64,000 nucleotides of DNA from Nelumbo lutea (GCA_022828595.1 JAKGHH010000004.1:23382372-23446371), one strand, 5' to 3'; counted from the first letter of the stretch, positions 21,935-33,614 are shown. Numbers and translations: made by a program. The notes: generated by a model not told the origin, from the sequence alone.

Positions 21935-22619
21935 TGGTATCAGAGCCAAGTTAGGGTTTCTCATGTGAGTCTAATACCAGCCGACCACATGAGAATCTCC
22001 TAGGACTGGAAGCTGAAAATGAGGAGTTCGCAAACTGATTCTTGGAGATCGCCAGAAGTGCTAGCAGCTGTTGGAAGCTTGTTAGGGTTGCAGAGTGTTG
22101 GTGGTCAGGAAGGATCAGAGAAGACTAGGGTTCGGGTAACCTTAGAAGGCAGCGAACAATTTTTCCTTGTAAGTTATTTATTTTCTAAGAGAAGTTCAAT
22201 CAGAGAAGATAGGTTGGACTTATCTGGAGAGGGAGGCCGAACCATTCTAGGGTTTTCTCTCTTCGATTCACTAGGGTTTTACAGCAAACCCTACTGTTGA
22301 GCCGAACTCTCTGCTCTAGGGTTTGAAAGTGATTTTGCGGCAAGCCCTAGTGTTAGACTGAACCTTGCGATCTACCTAGAGCTTTCCTCAAGTTTATTGT
22401 TAGCATTGATCAGATTCTAGGGTTTCTTATTAACCCTACTGCAAGTCTATCTATACGGTACTGATTGGATTGTGCAACTGAATTGTTCACTTTAAGGACT
22501 GATTAAAACCCTAACTCTGCCAAGCATATCAGACCTACTTCTAAGCTGTTTTTCAAAGTCTTTTGGGGTTTTCGAACTCTCTTAAGGGGTTGTTATGAAA
22601 GAAACTTATTCCCAACCCC

Positions 22620-23395
22620 TTAATATTGTCAAAGCATATGAATTGAAATGTGAAGTGAAAAATCTTAAACAAGGAGAGAGACCGGTTTCAGTATATTTCT
22701 CTACCTTGCAGTCCCTGTGGCGTGAGATTGATCACTTAGAGACTCTTGAGTGGGAGAGTCCCAAAGATGCATAGATATATAGAAAGCAGGTTGAGACAAA
22801 CCGGGTATTTGGGTTTCTGGCAGGCCTAAATTCAGAGTATGATATTGTGCGGCAACAGATTTTGACTAGAGACAGTGTGACTCTCTCTCAGGCATACTCA
22901 TTTGTACACAGTGAAGAGACCAGAAGGAAAGTTATGATGCAACCCCAACCCCCCACACCAGCCTTTGTAGCAGTCACACCCAAATCAGGGGGTGATTCAG
23001 AGAGGGATAGGAGAAAGGAAGACAAGAAGGATGTGGTATGCAAACATTGTAAGAAGCCCAAACATACAAAAGAAACATGTTGGAAACAGCATCCTCACTT
23101 GGTTCCTGCGAAGTTGAGAAGCAAGAAGGGCACTACTCATGTGGCTGTGAACACTGATTCAACATCCTCATCTGGCACAAAAGGAACATCTTTAGAGACC
23201 TTAGCTGCAATTTGGGCTGCCCTAATACAGTTAGAAAAGGAAGTTGGAAATTCAGCTCAGCCACCGCAGTCACCATCAGTCCCTGCCACATCTGCCTTCG
23301 CACATTCAGGTACTCGAGCTTCAGCCTACCATGCCTCAGCTCCAGGTACTACTGAACCTTGTTAGGTAATAGATTCAGGTGCATCTGATCACATG
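22620..23395 (+). pseudogene. Copia-C Gag C-terminal part and protease start
   Basis: The frame starts within Gag (KAYELKCEVKNLKQGERP), has a stop at about 22772, and then continues NRVFGFLAGLNSEYDIVRQQ and LSQAYSFVHSEETRRK. The zinc knuckle CKHCKKPKHTKETC is complete, unlike in Copia-A and F. A TAG near 23364 sits just before VIDSGASDHMT, the protease active-site segment. The leader and N-terminal Gag between 21950 and 22610 are not recognisable apart from a GC-poor repetitive stretch. Confidence 0.84.
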
Positions 23396-24607
23396 ACTAA
23401 CTTGCCTTCACTGTTTACCACTTACCATTTGTCTTCTGGTAGGGATAAGGTATCTATTGCTGATGGCTCCCTGGTTCCTATTTCTGAGAAGGGTGACATC
23501 AAGTTATCAGATACTATCTCCCTGTCATCTGTCTTGCATGTTCCTAAGCTTGATACTAACCTTCTTTCAATCAGTAGTATTACCAAGCATATGAACTGCT
23601 TAGTAACCTTCTTCCCTGACCGATGTGTTTTTCAGGACTTGGAGACGAAGAAGGTGATTGGGACTGGCCGTGAGACGAATGGGATCTATCTGCTCGGGGA
23701 GAGGTTCCGTTAGGAAGAGTCAGTAGAGAAGATGTCTTTTGTTTCTCAAAGTGTGAGTTCGGTTATGCCGAAGCATAACCGATTAGGTCATTTGTCCTTT
23801 CGGTCTCTAAAGAGTTTGTTTCCAACTTTATTTAAGTCTATTGAGTTGTCTCAATTGCAGTGTGAAAGTCGTGAGTTTGCTAAGCATTGTAGAAAGCCTT
23901 ATTTATTGAGTAATAAAAGGAGTGATAATTTTTTTGATATTGTGCATACTGACGTTTGGGGGCCTTATCACATCCCTTCCATGGGTGGGTACAAATATTT
24001 ATTGTTATTTGTTGATGACCATACCCGTTTTTCTTGGGTTTATCTCATGCGTTCACGAGATGAGGTGCCTGCCCTGACCCAAAACTTTCACATGATCCTA
24101 ACCCAATTTGATGCCAAGATCAAAGTTCTCAGATTCGATAACGCAAAGGAATACTTTGCTAAACCATTGACATCTTATCTTCTTCACCATGGGGTTATCC
24201 ACCAGAGCTCTTGCCCTCGTACACCTCAGCAGAATGAAGTTGTCAAAAGGAAGAATAGGCACATCTTAGAAGTGGCTAGAACTCTCATGTTTACTTCCAA
24301 TGTTCCTATCCGCTTCTGGGGTAATGCTATCCTCACGGCGGTATATCTTATTAATCGGGTTCCTTCCTGGGTCCTTGATATGGGATCTCCTTTTTCCCTT
24401 CTACACCCACGTGAGGACTTGTTTTCTATTCCCCTTAAAACATTCGGTTGTACCTGCTTTGTTCAACTTCTCGGACCCCATCACTCCAAGTTCGAACCCA
24501 AAGCCTCCAAATGCATCTTCCTTGGTTATGCACAAACTCAAAAGGGTTATTGCTGCTATGATCCTGTCTCAGGGAGGAAGTTTGTCTCCATGGATGTCAT
24601 TCTTTGA
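23393..24607 (+). pseudogene. Copia-C protease, GAG-pre-integrase and integrase
   Basis: First frame (23393-23713): VSIADGSLVPISEKG, VLHVPKLDTNLLSISSI and GRETNGIYLLGE. Second frame (23732-24607): HNRLGHLSFRSLKSLF, then the integrase core with VHTDVWGPYH, VDDHTRFSWVYLMRS, RTPQQNEVVKRKNRHILE and the C-terminal KTFGCTCFVQLLGPHHSKF and SKCIFLGYAQTQKGY. A stop (23711-23713) separates the frames. The D,D,E triad region appears present, but I did not verify each residue. Confidence 0.86.
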
Positions 24608-26640
24608 GGAGACACCCTATTATCCTCGGGTTTCTCCTCAGGGGGAGAGCAGTGAGGGTAGGGGTTTGAGTCCTTGTCTTCAGGGGGAGAACAATGGGAG
24701 TGGGGAAGTTCCTTTACCTATTCCATTAAGTGATGAGAGCTGCAATGGTGAGGGCGGTCATAGGGATTAGGAGTTGAGGGGGAGCTGCAATGGTGAGGGT
24801 GGTCAGAGGGATCAGGAGTTGAGGGTCTATCTCAGGCGGTGTAGGCTGGTTGATCCCGATCATCAGCAGTCCAGGCCAGCTCCAATCTCATCTGCAGCTC
24901 CAGGTCCAGGTATTACAGTCCTAGGGCCCACAGAGACTTCCTCTATTGTTGTCATTTCACCTCCTACAGATGACGTTGACCTTCCGATTGCAATCCATAA
25001 AGGAAAACGACATTGTACCACATCTACAGCCCACTGTATTTCCCATTTTTTATCCTATGATCGCCTATCTCCTACCTACAGGTCCTACCTTAGTTCCATT
25101 TCCAATGTCCCTATTCCAAGAACAGTGCAAGAAGCCCTATCCGTCCCATAATGGAAAGATGCAATGCAGGTTGAGATGGATGCCCTGTTGAAAAATAACA
25201 CCTGGGAGGTAGTTGATCTGCCCAAAGGAAAGAAACCAGTTGGATGCAGATGGGTATTTACTGTGAAGCATAATGCAGATGGGTCCATTGAGAGGTATAA
25301 AGCTCGGTTAGTTGCAAGAGGGTTTACATAGACTTATGTCATAGATTAGTTGGAGACCTTTGCCCCAGTAGCCAAGATGACCACTATTCGAGTCCTAGTA
25401 TCCCTTGCAGCAAGTCACACTTGGCCTTTATATCAAATGGACGTGAAAAATGCTTTTCTGAATGGAGATCTGCAGTAAGAGGTTTACATGCATTTGCCTC
25501 CTGGATTCTATGATGCAGAAACAGGTAAGAAGGTCTACCAGCTCAACAAGGCTTTGTATGGTTTGAAACAGTCACCTAGGGCTTGGTTCGATAGATTCAG
25601 ACTAGCCCTTGTGAAGTTTGGTTATGTACAGGCCCAGTCAGATCATACTCTATTCATCAAGAAGGTGGAGTCCTCCTTGACACTACTGACAGTATATGTT
25701 GATGATATTGTGGTCACAGGGAATGATAGCCATGAGATTGAGTCCCTTAAACAGCTCCTTCATCAAGAATTTGAGGTGAAAGACCTTCGTGTACTCTGGT
25801 ATTTTTTGGGTATTGAGGTTGCTAGATCCAAACAGGGGATTTTTATCTCTTAGAGGAAATATGTCCTAGACCTGTTGGCAGAAACTGGAAAGTTAGGTGT
25901 CAAGCCTGCAGATACACCAATTGAATAGAACCACAGGATTAGTGCAGAGAGTGGGGAGCTTCTTGAAGACAAAGTTATGTTCCAACAATTGGTAGGAAAG
26001 CCCCTATATCTCTGCCTCACTCGGCCAGAAATTACTTATGCTGTTAGTGTTGTCAGCCAGTACATGCATTCTCCTAGAACCACACATCTTCTTGCGGCAG
26101 AAAGAGTTTTAGCCTACTTGAAGAGATGCCCGGGTAGGGGTATACTGTTCAAGAACAACAACCACATGAAGGTGGAGGTCTATATAGATGCCAATTGGGC
26201 TGGGAGTGTTGATGACAAAAGGTCTACCTCAGGATATTGTGCCCTTGTGGGAGGAAACCTTGTCTCCTAGAGAAATAAGAAACAAAGTGTTGTCTCCTGG
26301 TCTAGTCCTGAAGCAGAATACAGGTTCATGACCAACGGAGTGGCTGAAATCCTATGGCTAAGATCTCTACTTGAGGAGTTGGGTATTGAGTATGAGAAGC
26401 CCCTGATGTTGTATTGTGATAATCAAGCAGCCATTAATATAGCACATAATCCAGTGCAGCATGATAGGACCAAACACATTGAAGTTGATCGCCATTTTGT
26501 ACGAGAGAGGGTCTCATCTTAAGAAGTATGCCTCCCTTACATCACATCCAGTATGCAACTAGCAGACATCCTCACTAAAGCCGTATCAAGAAAGAAGCTA
26601 GAAGCGGATCTATCCAAGTTGGGAATGATGAACATTTACT
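24608..26640 (+). pseudogene. Copia-C reverse transcriptase and RNase H
   Basis: A low-complexity linker (24608-25000, GGGGAGAGC/GAGGGTGGTC-type repeats) is followed by reverse transcriptase: [35 protein letters not shown] and [13 protein letters not shown]. From 25488 come [19 protein letters not shown] and the catalytic VYVDDIVVTGND. RNase H follows with YIDANWAGSVDDKRSTSGYC and LYCDNQAAINIAHNPVQHDR. At least six in-frame stops (for example near 25150, 25330, 25478, 25853 and 26520) make the copy inactive. Confidence 0.87.
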
Positions 26641-26657
26641 CCCAACTTGAGGGGGAG

Positions 26658-27027
26658 TGTAGAGAACACTGATGTGGGCCCTACAGCTGTGGTCCCACTC
26701 TGTCCGTAGGGTAGAATATATCTAGTCATAGTTGATGGTCAATATGTTATTCTGTTATTCTAGTTGTTATTTACTTTTCAGTTTTATATTGTTATGTGTT
26801 ATGATGTAAACACCAAGGGCAGATGTGTCCTTTCATGTAACTAGCATAACATATAAATATTAAATTGAAGTGGCGGCGGCAGAATATTGAGATTATGTTC
26901 TTCCTTTCAAAGCCTGTGTTCTACTGCTCTCTCACTACTCTTTCTCCTCTTTCTTCTTTACTTTCCCTTCTTTTTGAACCTAAAGTTTCTTAGTGATCAA
27001 GACTGATAGCAGTCTTGAACACCTACA
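26658..27027 (+). repeat. 3' LTR of Copia-C
   Basis: It follows the polypurine tract at 26645-26657 and ends CACCTACA at the GGTCT duplication (27028-27032). Confidence 0.93.
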
Positions 27028-28219
27028 GGTCTCAACCAGTCCTTACTGCATCATATCTGATAAATCGAATGCCATCCAAGGTATTGGGGATGAAAACTCC
27101 TCTCTATCCTTTGCCCTCATCTTCTAGACTTTTCTCTTCCACCGAGAGTCTTTGGTTGTGTATGTTTTATACATGTAAAGGACCCAAAGAAGACCAAACT
27201 GGATCCTAGGGCTACGAAAGGAATCTTTTTGGGGTACTCTCCTACATAGAAGGGTTACAAGTGTTATGAACCAGTCACCAAGAAAAAATGTCACAAAGGA
27301 TGTGGTATTTTTTGAGTCTCAATCCTATTTTCATTCTTCCCCAAATCCTCTTCAGGGGGAGACTAGCGGGATGGAAGAGGATTCTTCTGTTCCCTCCTTC
27401 TTTGTGCCTCTTTCAGCCTCGGACCTTCCATCTTCTCCTCCTGATCCTCCTAGTTGTGGTATCTCGGGTGAATCTAGTGAGGCTCCCATTGTACCAACTA
27501 CTACTCGTGATGTTGCAGATGTTACAGAAGACTCCAGTAGGCAACAAAAAGATATAAGAATCACCTACAATAGAAGGAAAAAGGGTCATTTAACTCATGA
27601 CAGCAATCAATTGGACTCGGATCAACCTGTCTCAACAACTCCAGGTAATCCTATCACACATCCCTCTGACTTTGATCTTCCTATTTCCCTTCGTAAGCCT
27701 ACCTGTTCTTGTATTATCCGACACCCCATTGTTGATTTTGTCTCTTACTCACATTTGTCTCCTCATTATTGTTCTTTTGTGTCTGCTCTTTCTTCTGTGC
27801 ATGTCCCTACTAGGTATTCAGAGGCAGTGTCCGACCCAAGATGGAAAGAGGCTATGAACGAAGAAATGAAAGCCTTAATGAAAGCAGGGACTTGGGAATT
27901 AGTGGATCTACCGGAAGGGAAAAGCACTGTTGGATGCAAGTGGGTGTTCACTGTTAAGCATAGGGAGGGCGGGTCCATTGAAAGGTACAAGGCCAAACTT
28001 GTAGCAAAAGGGTTTACTCAAAAAGAAGGGATTGACTACAAAGAAACATTTGCTCTAGTAGCAAAACTCAATACAATCCAAGCTCTATTGTCATTAGCTA
28101 CAAACTTCTCATGGGAGCTACATCAGTTGGATGTGAAGAATGATTTCCTAAATGGCGACCTACATGAAGAGGTATTCATGGATCCTCCACCAGTTTATGG
28201 GTTTGGCAGGAAGGTGTGA
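27028..28219 (+). pseudogene. Copia-B integrase C-terminus and first part of reverse transcriptase
   Basis: It resumes right after Copia-C with VLTASYLINRMPSKVLGMKT. A stop-interrupted stretch leads to a long frame (27266-28219) holding a serine/proline-rich linker and then reverse transcriptase: WKEAMNEEMKALMKAGTWEL, SIERYKAKLVAKGFTQKEG and DVKNDFLNGDLHEEVFM. The frame ends at TGA (28217-28219), which sits between RKV and LRKALYGLKQSPRAW; this could be a single CGA to TGA change. Confidence 0.88.
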
Positions 28220-29323
28220 CTGAGAAAAGCATTATATGGTCTTAAGCAGTCTCCTCGAGCTTGGTTTGAGAAGCTTTGTGGGGCCATGAAGAAAGGGGGT
28301 TACACTCAAAGTGGGGCAGATCATACCTTGTTCATAAGGAAGAAAAACGGCAAACTTACAACACTTATCGTCTATGTGGATGATATGGTGATTACAGGGG
28401 ATGATCGGGAAGAGATTAAAAGACTAAAGGAGTTCTTGGCTGCTGAATTTGAGATCAAAGACCTGGGTCAGCTGAGATACTTCCTTGGGATTGAAGTTGC
28501 TAGGTCAAAAGAGAGCATCTATATATGTCAGCGGAAATATGTCCTTGATCTTCTACAGGAGACAAGTATGATAGGATGTAGGCCAGCAGATACTCCAATA
28601 GAGCAGAACCATGGTCTACAGGAATCAGTAGGAGAGGACTACCTTGATAAAGAGAGAAACCAAAAGCTGGTGGGGAAGTTGATTTATCTGTCCCTCACTC
28701 GCCCTAATATTGCTTATGTTGTACATGTTGTTAGCCAGTTCATGCACTCTCCTAAAATCCCTCACATGAGAGCTGTGGAAAGGATTCTCAGATATTTGAA
28801 GACTTGCCTGGGGAAAGGAATTCTGTTCAGGAAACACAATAAAATTGAAAGTGAATCATATACTGATGCAGATTGGGCTGGTTCTGTTGGGGACAGGAAG
28901 TCCACTTCCGGGTACTGCACCTTTGTTGGAGGAAATCTACTTACATGGAAAAGCAAAAAACAAAATGTGGTTGCTAGATCAAGTGCAGCGGCTGAATACC
29001 GAGCTATGGCTCATGGTGTTGCTGAACTTCAGTGGCTTAAGATCCTTCTTGGTGAACTTGGAATAAGGATCGAGTACCCTCTCAAGTTGTACTGTGACAA
29101 CAAGGCTGCCATCAACATTGCAAATAACCCAGTGCAACATGATAGAACGAAACATATTGAGATAGACCGCCACTTTGTCAGAGAAAGAATAGTCTCAGGA
29201 GAACTCTGCATTCCTTATACTCCCTCTGAGATGCAAATCGCAAATGTTTTAACTAAAGGACTAGCTTCAATAAAATTCTTGGACTTACTTGGCAAGCTAA
29301 ACATGATTGATATCCATGCTTAG
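28220..29323 (+). pseudogene. Copia-B reverse transcriptase C-terminal part and RNase H
   Basis: A 345-codon open frame (28286-29323) has the polymerase motif VYVDDMVITGDD, LGQLRYFLGIEVARSK and the RNase H segments YTDADWAGSVGDRKSTSGYC, SSAAAEYRAMAHGVAEL and LYCDNKAAINIANN, to a stop just before the polypurine tract. This is the longest clean frame in the window. On its own it lacks the N-terminal RT, integrase and protease, so no active protein is expected. Confidence 0.9.
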
Positions 29324-29335
29324 CTTGAGGGGGAG

Positions 29336-29612
29336 TGTTGGTTCGGCTGTCTTAATATGTATGCTTATCTTCATTGGGTCTTAAGTCATTAGTTGTTGGG
29401 CCTTAGTTATTGGTACTAATCTTATTTAGTGTTTTATTTGTCTAGGTGTCCCATCACTAATCAGGGGCATTCTAGTCTATTTATGTAACATCATGTAATA
29501 CACTTATTTATAATAGAGTAGGGCCGGCTAAGAGATTCATTGCCGCCATTCTCAAATCTTCCCCTCCTTCTTCTTCTTCTCTTCTCCTTCGGCAATTGTA
29601 TTCCAGCAAACA
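29336..29612 (+). repeat. 3' LTR of Copia-B
   Basis: It has the same length as the 5' LTR and ends AGCAAACA at the GAGGT duplication, after which Copia-A sequence resumes. Confidence 0.94.
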
Positions 29613-30839
29613 GAGGTTATATGTGAATACTATAAGAAACCAATACATACAAAGGATAAATGTTGGAAGCTATATCCAGATCTTATTCCACTTCGTTTTC
29701 AAAAGAAGGTGAAAATGGGAAGACCGGGAGTGCCAATACAGCCACAGTTTTAGATAATGTCAGGAGTGTCACAGATAAGAAAGCTGCTAGTGAGCAATTA
29801 GTTGTTATGAAGGTATAGTATGAGAAATATAAGAGGATGATCAACCACCTTGAGAGTGCAGCCACCTCCTCCAACTCTTCAGGCAACCCAGCTACATATG
29901 CATTTGCTCATTCAGGTATACGTTCTACTGCCAACCATGCAGCCATCTTAGGTAATCGTATGACCCTTTGGATTACTGATTCTGGTGCTTCTGATCATAT
30001 GACTAGCATTTCCTCTCTGGATAGCTCTTATGACTTACTTCCTGGCCGTGATAAGATTACCCTAGCCGATGGCTCTCTTGCTCCTATCTCTGGCAAGGGA
30101 GTCACCAAGGCCATAGACTCCATTTCCCTTACTTTTGTCCTTCATGTCCCTAGACTGCATACCAATTTGATGTCAGTGAGAGCCTAACTAAATCCTTAAA
30201 CTGCAGTGTAACCTAAAGTCTCAGAAAGTGATTGGGAGTGGCCATGAGGCGAATGGAATATATCTACTAGATACTCCTAGACAAAGCCAAGGACAACCTG
30301 AAAGAGTTTCTTTTGGGTCTACTTCTTCAAAGTTTATTAGTCGTGTCATGTTATGTCATTTCCGTTTGGGTCATTTATCCTTTTCTGCTTTGAGTCATTT
30401 ATTCTCAGAGTTATTTAAGGGAATTAACTTGTCTAGTCTTCATTGTGAGTCTTGTGAGTTATCAAAACATTGTAAAAGCACTTATCCTTTAAGTAATAAG
30501 AGATCCACTTTTCCTTTTCATATTTTGCACTCTGATGTATGGGGGCCATACCACTTGCCTTCTATGGGTAGTTATTGATATTTTATCTTGTTCATTGACA
30601 ATTTTTCTCAGTATGCTTTGTTATTTTTTATGAGATCTTGTGATGAAGTCCCCAAGCTTGTAAGACAATTCCATGAATCTGTTCTTACCCAGTTTGATAC
30701 AAGAATCAAAATATTTAGGTCCGATAATGCAAAAGAATACTTGGAAAAAAACATCACCTCTTATCTCACTGACTTTGGGGTCATCCACCAGAGCTCTTGT
30801 GTTCGTACTCCAGAACAAAATAGAATAGTTGTGAGGTAG
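29613..30839 (+). pseudogene. Copia-A zinc knuckle, protease, GAG-pre-integrase and integrase N-terminus
   Basis: It continues the Copia-A Gag frame after Copia-B: CEYYKKPIHTKDKC (second zinc cysteine changed to Tyr, as in Copia-F), then from 29837 the protease motif WITDSGASDHMTS. The GAG-pre-integrase is at 30228-30578 (GHEANGIYLLD, FRLGHLSFSALSHLF, CESCELSKHC). The integrase start is at 30588-30839 (FRSDNAKEYLEKNI, SSCVRTPEQNRIVVR). A small deletion near 30190-30215 shortens the protease/pre-integrase boundary relative to Copia-F. Confidence 0.84.
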
Positions 30840-31019
30840 AATCATCACATAGTTGAAGTTGCAAGAAGCATTTTGTTTACCTCACATGTTCCTACAAAGT
30901 TCTGGGGGATGTTGTTCTCACTACAACATACCTAATCAATCGTATGCCATCTAGAGTTTTAAGTTTTAATTCTCCTTTTAACCTTCTTTATCCAGATAAG
31001 GACTTTTTTTCTCTTCCCC

Positions 31020-32320
31020 TTATGGGATTGACTACCTGGAGACTTTTGCCCCTGTTGCAAAGATGACCTCTGTGAGGGTCCTGCTATCTTTGGCAACTCA
31101 TTCAGATTGGCCCCTTTATCAGCTAGATGTGAAAAATGCCTTCATGAATGGAGAATTGCATGAGGAGGTTTATATGTCCCTCCCACTAGGGATGTATGGC
31201 GCAAACATGGAGGGTAAGGTGTGCAAGTTGAAGAAGTCTCTCTATGAGCTCAAACAGTCACGTAGAGCCTGGTTTGAAAGGTTTAGGGCTGCTCTTGTTA
31301 ACTTTGGTTACACACAAACTCAGTCTGACCATACCATCTTTGTGAAGAGGAGAGGTTCATTGGTAGTATATCTTATAGTCTATGTGGATGACATTGTAGT
31401 GGTTGGCACTGATATGACAGGGATTGATAATCTTAAATCCTTCATATAGAGTTTGAGATCAAAGACCTAGGGGAATTAAGGTATTTGAAGTGGTTTGGTC
31501 TAAAGATGGAACCTTTATTTCTCAACGCAAATATGTGCTAGACTTGCTTACTGAAACAGGTAAAATGGGTGCAAGACCAGTGGCTACCCCTATTGATATG
31601 AGTCATAAGCTTTCTGCCTCTAATGGAGAATTGTTGAAGGATAAGGGAGTATCTCAAAGGTTACTAGGGAAATTGCTATATCTTTGTATGACTCGCCCTG
31701 ACATTGCATATGTTGTTAGCTGCATTAGCCAGTTCATGAATGCTCCCAGAGATACACATATGGCAGCAACAAAGAGGATTTTATGTTACTTGAAGAGTAC
31801 TCCATGGAAGGGTATTCTTTTGCTAAACACGGTCATATAAAACTAGAGGCCTATACAGATGCTGACTGGGTAGGCAACATTGATGATAGGAGGTCAACTT
31901 CGGGATATTGTAGTATGGTGGCAGGTAATACTGTTTCTTGGAGAAGCAAGAAACAATTTGTGGTTGCTAGATCTTCAACTGAGGCAGAATAATGGAGTTT
32001 CTGAGTTGCTTTGGCTTCGATCCCTGGTGGAGGAATTAGGTATTGTGATAATCAGGCCGCCATTAACATAGATGTTGTATTGTGATAATTGGTATGCAAG
32101 TAATAGACCACTAATGTTCTATTGTGATAATCGGGCCGCCATTAACATTGCCCACAATCCTGTGCAACACGACAGAACTAAACACATTGAAATTGACAAG
32201 CATTTCATCAGAAAAAGAATGGCTCCTGGAGAAGTTTGCCTATCTTTCGTTGCATTTGAAGAACAGTTAGCTGACATTCTTACCAAGGGAGTCTCCAAGG
32301 CCAAGCTATAACATGATACA
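31020..32320 (+). pseudogene. Copia-A reverse transcriptase and RNase H
   Basis: The integrase remnant (to about 31017) jumps straight to [20 protein letters not shown], so the integrase C-terminus and RT fingers are deleted. Then come LDVKNAFMNGELHEEVYM, SLYELKQSRRAWFERF and the catalytic VYVDDIVVVGTD. A stop at about 31449 and frameshifts follow, then YTDADWVGNIDDRRSTSGYC of RNase H. Around 32041-32135 the TATTGTGATAATC(A/G)GGCCGCC segment is duplicated, breaking RNase H before NRAAINIAHNPVQHDR. Confidence 0.84.
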
Positions 32321-32365
32321 AGCAAGCTGGGCATAACTGACATCTATGCTCAGCTTGAGGGGGAG

Positions 32366-32703
32366 TGTAGAGAAGATGGGTCGAATGGCCCATAGCCCAC
32401 AGTTGTTACTTATCTTTATATTTTTGTTCTATTTTTTGTTAATGGGCCTTCTCTTATGGGCCTGTTAAACTCTTTTTTATTTTGTTTAATTAGTTGGCTG
32501 CCCAATTAAGGGCCTGCTTGTAATTTCAGAAATTAGTGATTAATTCTTAATGAAAAGATTAGGGAAAGGAGGAGCTGTACGAACAACTCTTCTCCTCACC
32601 CTTCTCACAACCAAGCTCTTCTTCTTCTTCTTGCTGCTGCTATCTCCTCTGTCTTTTCCCTTTTTTAATCAGTTCTCTTATTCTTTTGGGACTGTTTTCT
32701 TCT
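32366..32703 (+). repeat. 3' LTR of Copia-A
   Basis: It follows the polypurine tract CTTGAGGGGGAG (32354-32365) and ends TTTTCTTCT at the ATAAC duplication. The last 64 bp happen to extend the minus-strand LINE frame. Confidence 0.92.
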
Positions 32704-33614
32704 ATAACTTCACATAATTCCTCCTTTGATCTGCTTTTCTCATTAAAAATTCTTCCATTTCTTTCCTCCCAAACAGTCAATACTACTGCAGCCTGAATTG
32801 CTTTCCACATAATTCTTCCCCTCTTTCTTGGTTGTCTTAAGAAGCTTGGGCTGAATAAGCACACTATATCCTGTGGAAATATCCACCTACAGCCAAAAAG
32901 AGAGCAGCAGAATTCCCAAATACCAAGAACAAGGGAGCAAGACAGCAATAAGTGAGATAGGGTTTCACCACTTGCACGGCAAAGGAAGCATATGTGGGGT
33001 GAGAGGCTAACATTTGGCCTTCTTTTCTGAAACAAATAACAGGTATTTCTCTTTCCAAGACAAACTTCCCAACACAAAGCCTGGATTTTAGGTGGGATAG
33101 GTTTGCTCCGAACTTCTTTCACAGGAAAGTTCTCCCCCAAGTTATTGGACTGCAAGAGAGCATTAAGGAAGGAAGCACAAGTGAAAATACCATTAGGGGT
33201 ACAAGACCAAATTCTAGTGTCCTCCCTTGACTGATCAAGGAAAGTTTGGTGGAGTTTACCCAATAATTGGATGAGTGCCTCGCATTCATTGTCCCTCAAA
33301 CCCCTTCTAAACCAGAAAACCCAGTTAATTCCTAGAGGATGAGTGCCTCACATTCATTGTCCCTCAAACCCCTTCTAAACCAGAAATCCCTGTTAATTTC
33401 TGGAGGAGTTAAGGAAGCAACTTGTTTATAATTAGACAAAGAATAGAGGCTAGGAAAGGCAAATTGAAGGGGATTTCAACCAGCCAAAGGTCTTCCCAAA
33501 ACAATACCTGGGTCCCACTTCCCACACCATATCTGATGTAATAGATAAAATTTGGGTACACCACCTGTATTGATTTCAAAGGAGATAAAGAAGTTGCAAA
33601 AGAGGCTACTTTTG
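32704..33614 (-). pseudogene. LINE-2 reverse transcriptase tail and zf-RVT domain
   Basis: On the minus strand, from 33614 down: SPLKSIQVVYPNFIYYIRYG, then the zf-RVT region with GIFTCASFLNALL, PIPPKIQALCWEVCLGKRN, HICFLCRASGETLSHLLLSC and KRGRIMWKAIQAAVVLTVWE. A clean frame runs from 33299 to the Copia-A target. Upstream, 33337-33405 is an imperfect copy of 33269-33336 (68-bp period), a tandem duplication that disrupts the frame. zf-RVT is a nucleic-acid-binding domain after the LINE polymerase. Confidence 0.86.

Larger units (their letters stand above)
21558..27027 (+). mobile_element. Copia-C, innermost element of the stack
   Basis: LTRs at 21558-21934 (377 bp) and 26658-27027 (370 bp) are flanked by GGTCT (21553-21557, 27028-27032). 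The primer-binding site TGGTATCAGAGCC is at 21935 and the polypurine tract ACTTGAGGGGGAG at 26645-26657. The LTRs differ by one 9-bp indel and about 14 substitutions by eye. The N-terminal half of Gag is missing, and the remaining Gag, protease, integrase, reverse transcriptase and RNase H carry several stops. Being inside B, A, LINE-2 and D, it is the most recent of these five insertions. Confidence 0.94.
18649..29612 (+). mobile_element. Copia-B, inserted in Copia-A and interrupted by Copia-C
   Basis: Two 277-bp LTRs (18649-18925 and 29336-29612; canonical TG...CA) are flanked by GAGGT (18644-18648, 29613-29617). The primer-binding site TGGTATCAAAGC is at 18926 and the polypurine tract CTTGAGGGGGAG at 29324-29335. 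Copia-C interrupts the integrase at GGTCT. Without C the element is about 5.5 kb and holds Gag, protease, integrase, reverse transcriptase and RNase H in order. It is the best preserved element here: only a few stops and one frameshift. LTR divergence is about 12 of 277 positions. Confidence 0.94.
17096..32703 (+). mobile_element. Copia-A, inserted in LINE-2 and interrupted by Copia-B
   Basis: LTRs at 17096-17429 and 32366-32703 are flanked by the 5-bp duplication ATAAC (17091-17095, 32704-32708). Removing the element restores the LINE frame GAA GTT ATT CTA ATT. The element is split by Copia-B at GAGGT: segments 17096-18648 and 29613-32703. The LTRs start TG but end CT rather than CA. Coding is Gag (stops), zinc knuckle, protease, GAG-pre-integrase, partial integrase, then a deletion of several hundred bases at about 31020, then reverse transcriptase and RNase H. 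By-eye LTR divergence is about 6%. It is the same family as Copia-F. Confidence 0.92.

Noticed and set aside
24620..24830. Repeated GGGGAGAGC/GAGGGTGGTC blocks that might be a tandem array
   Set aside because: They encode the low-complexity linker between integrase and reverse transcriptase in Copia-C, as linkers do in other copia elements.
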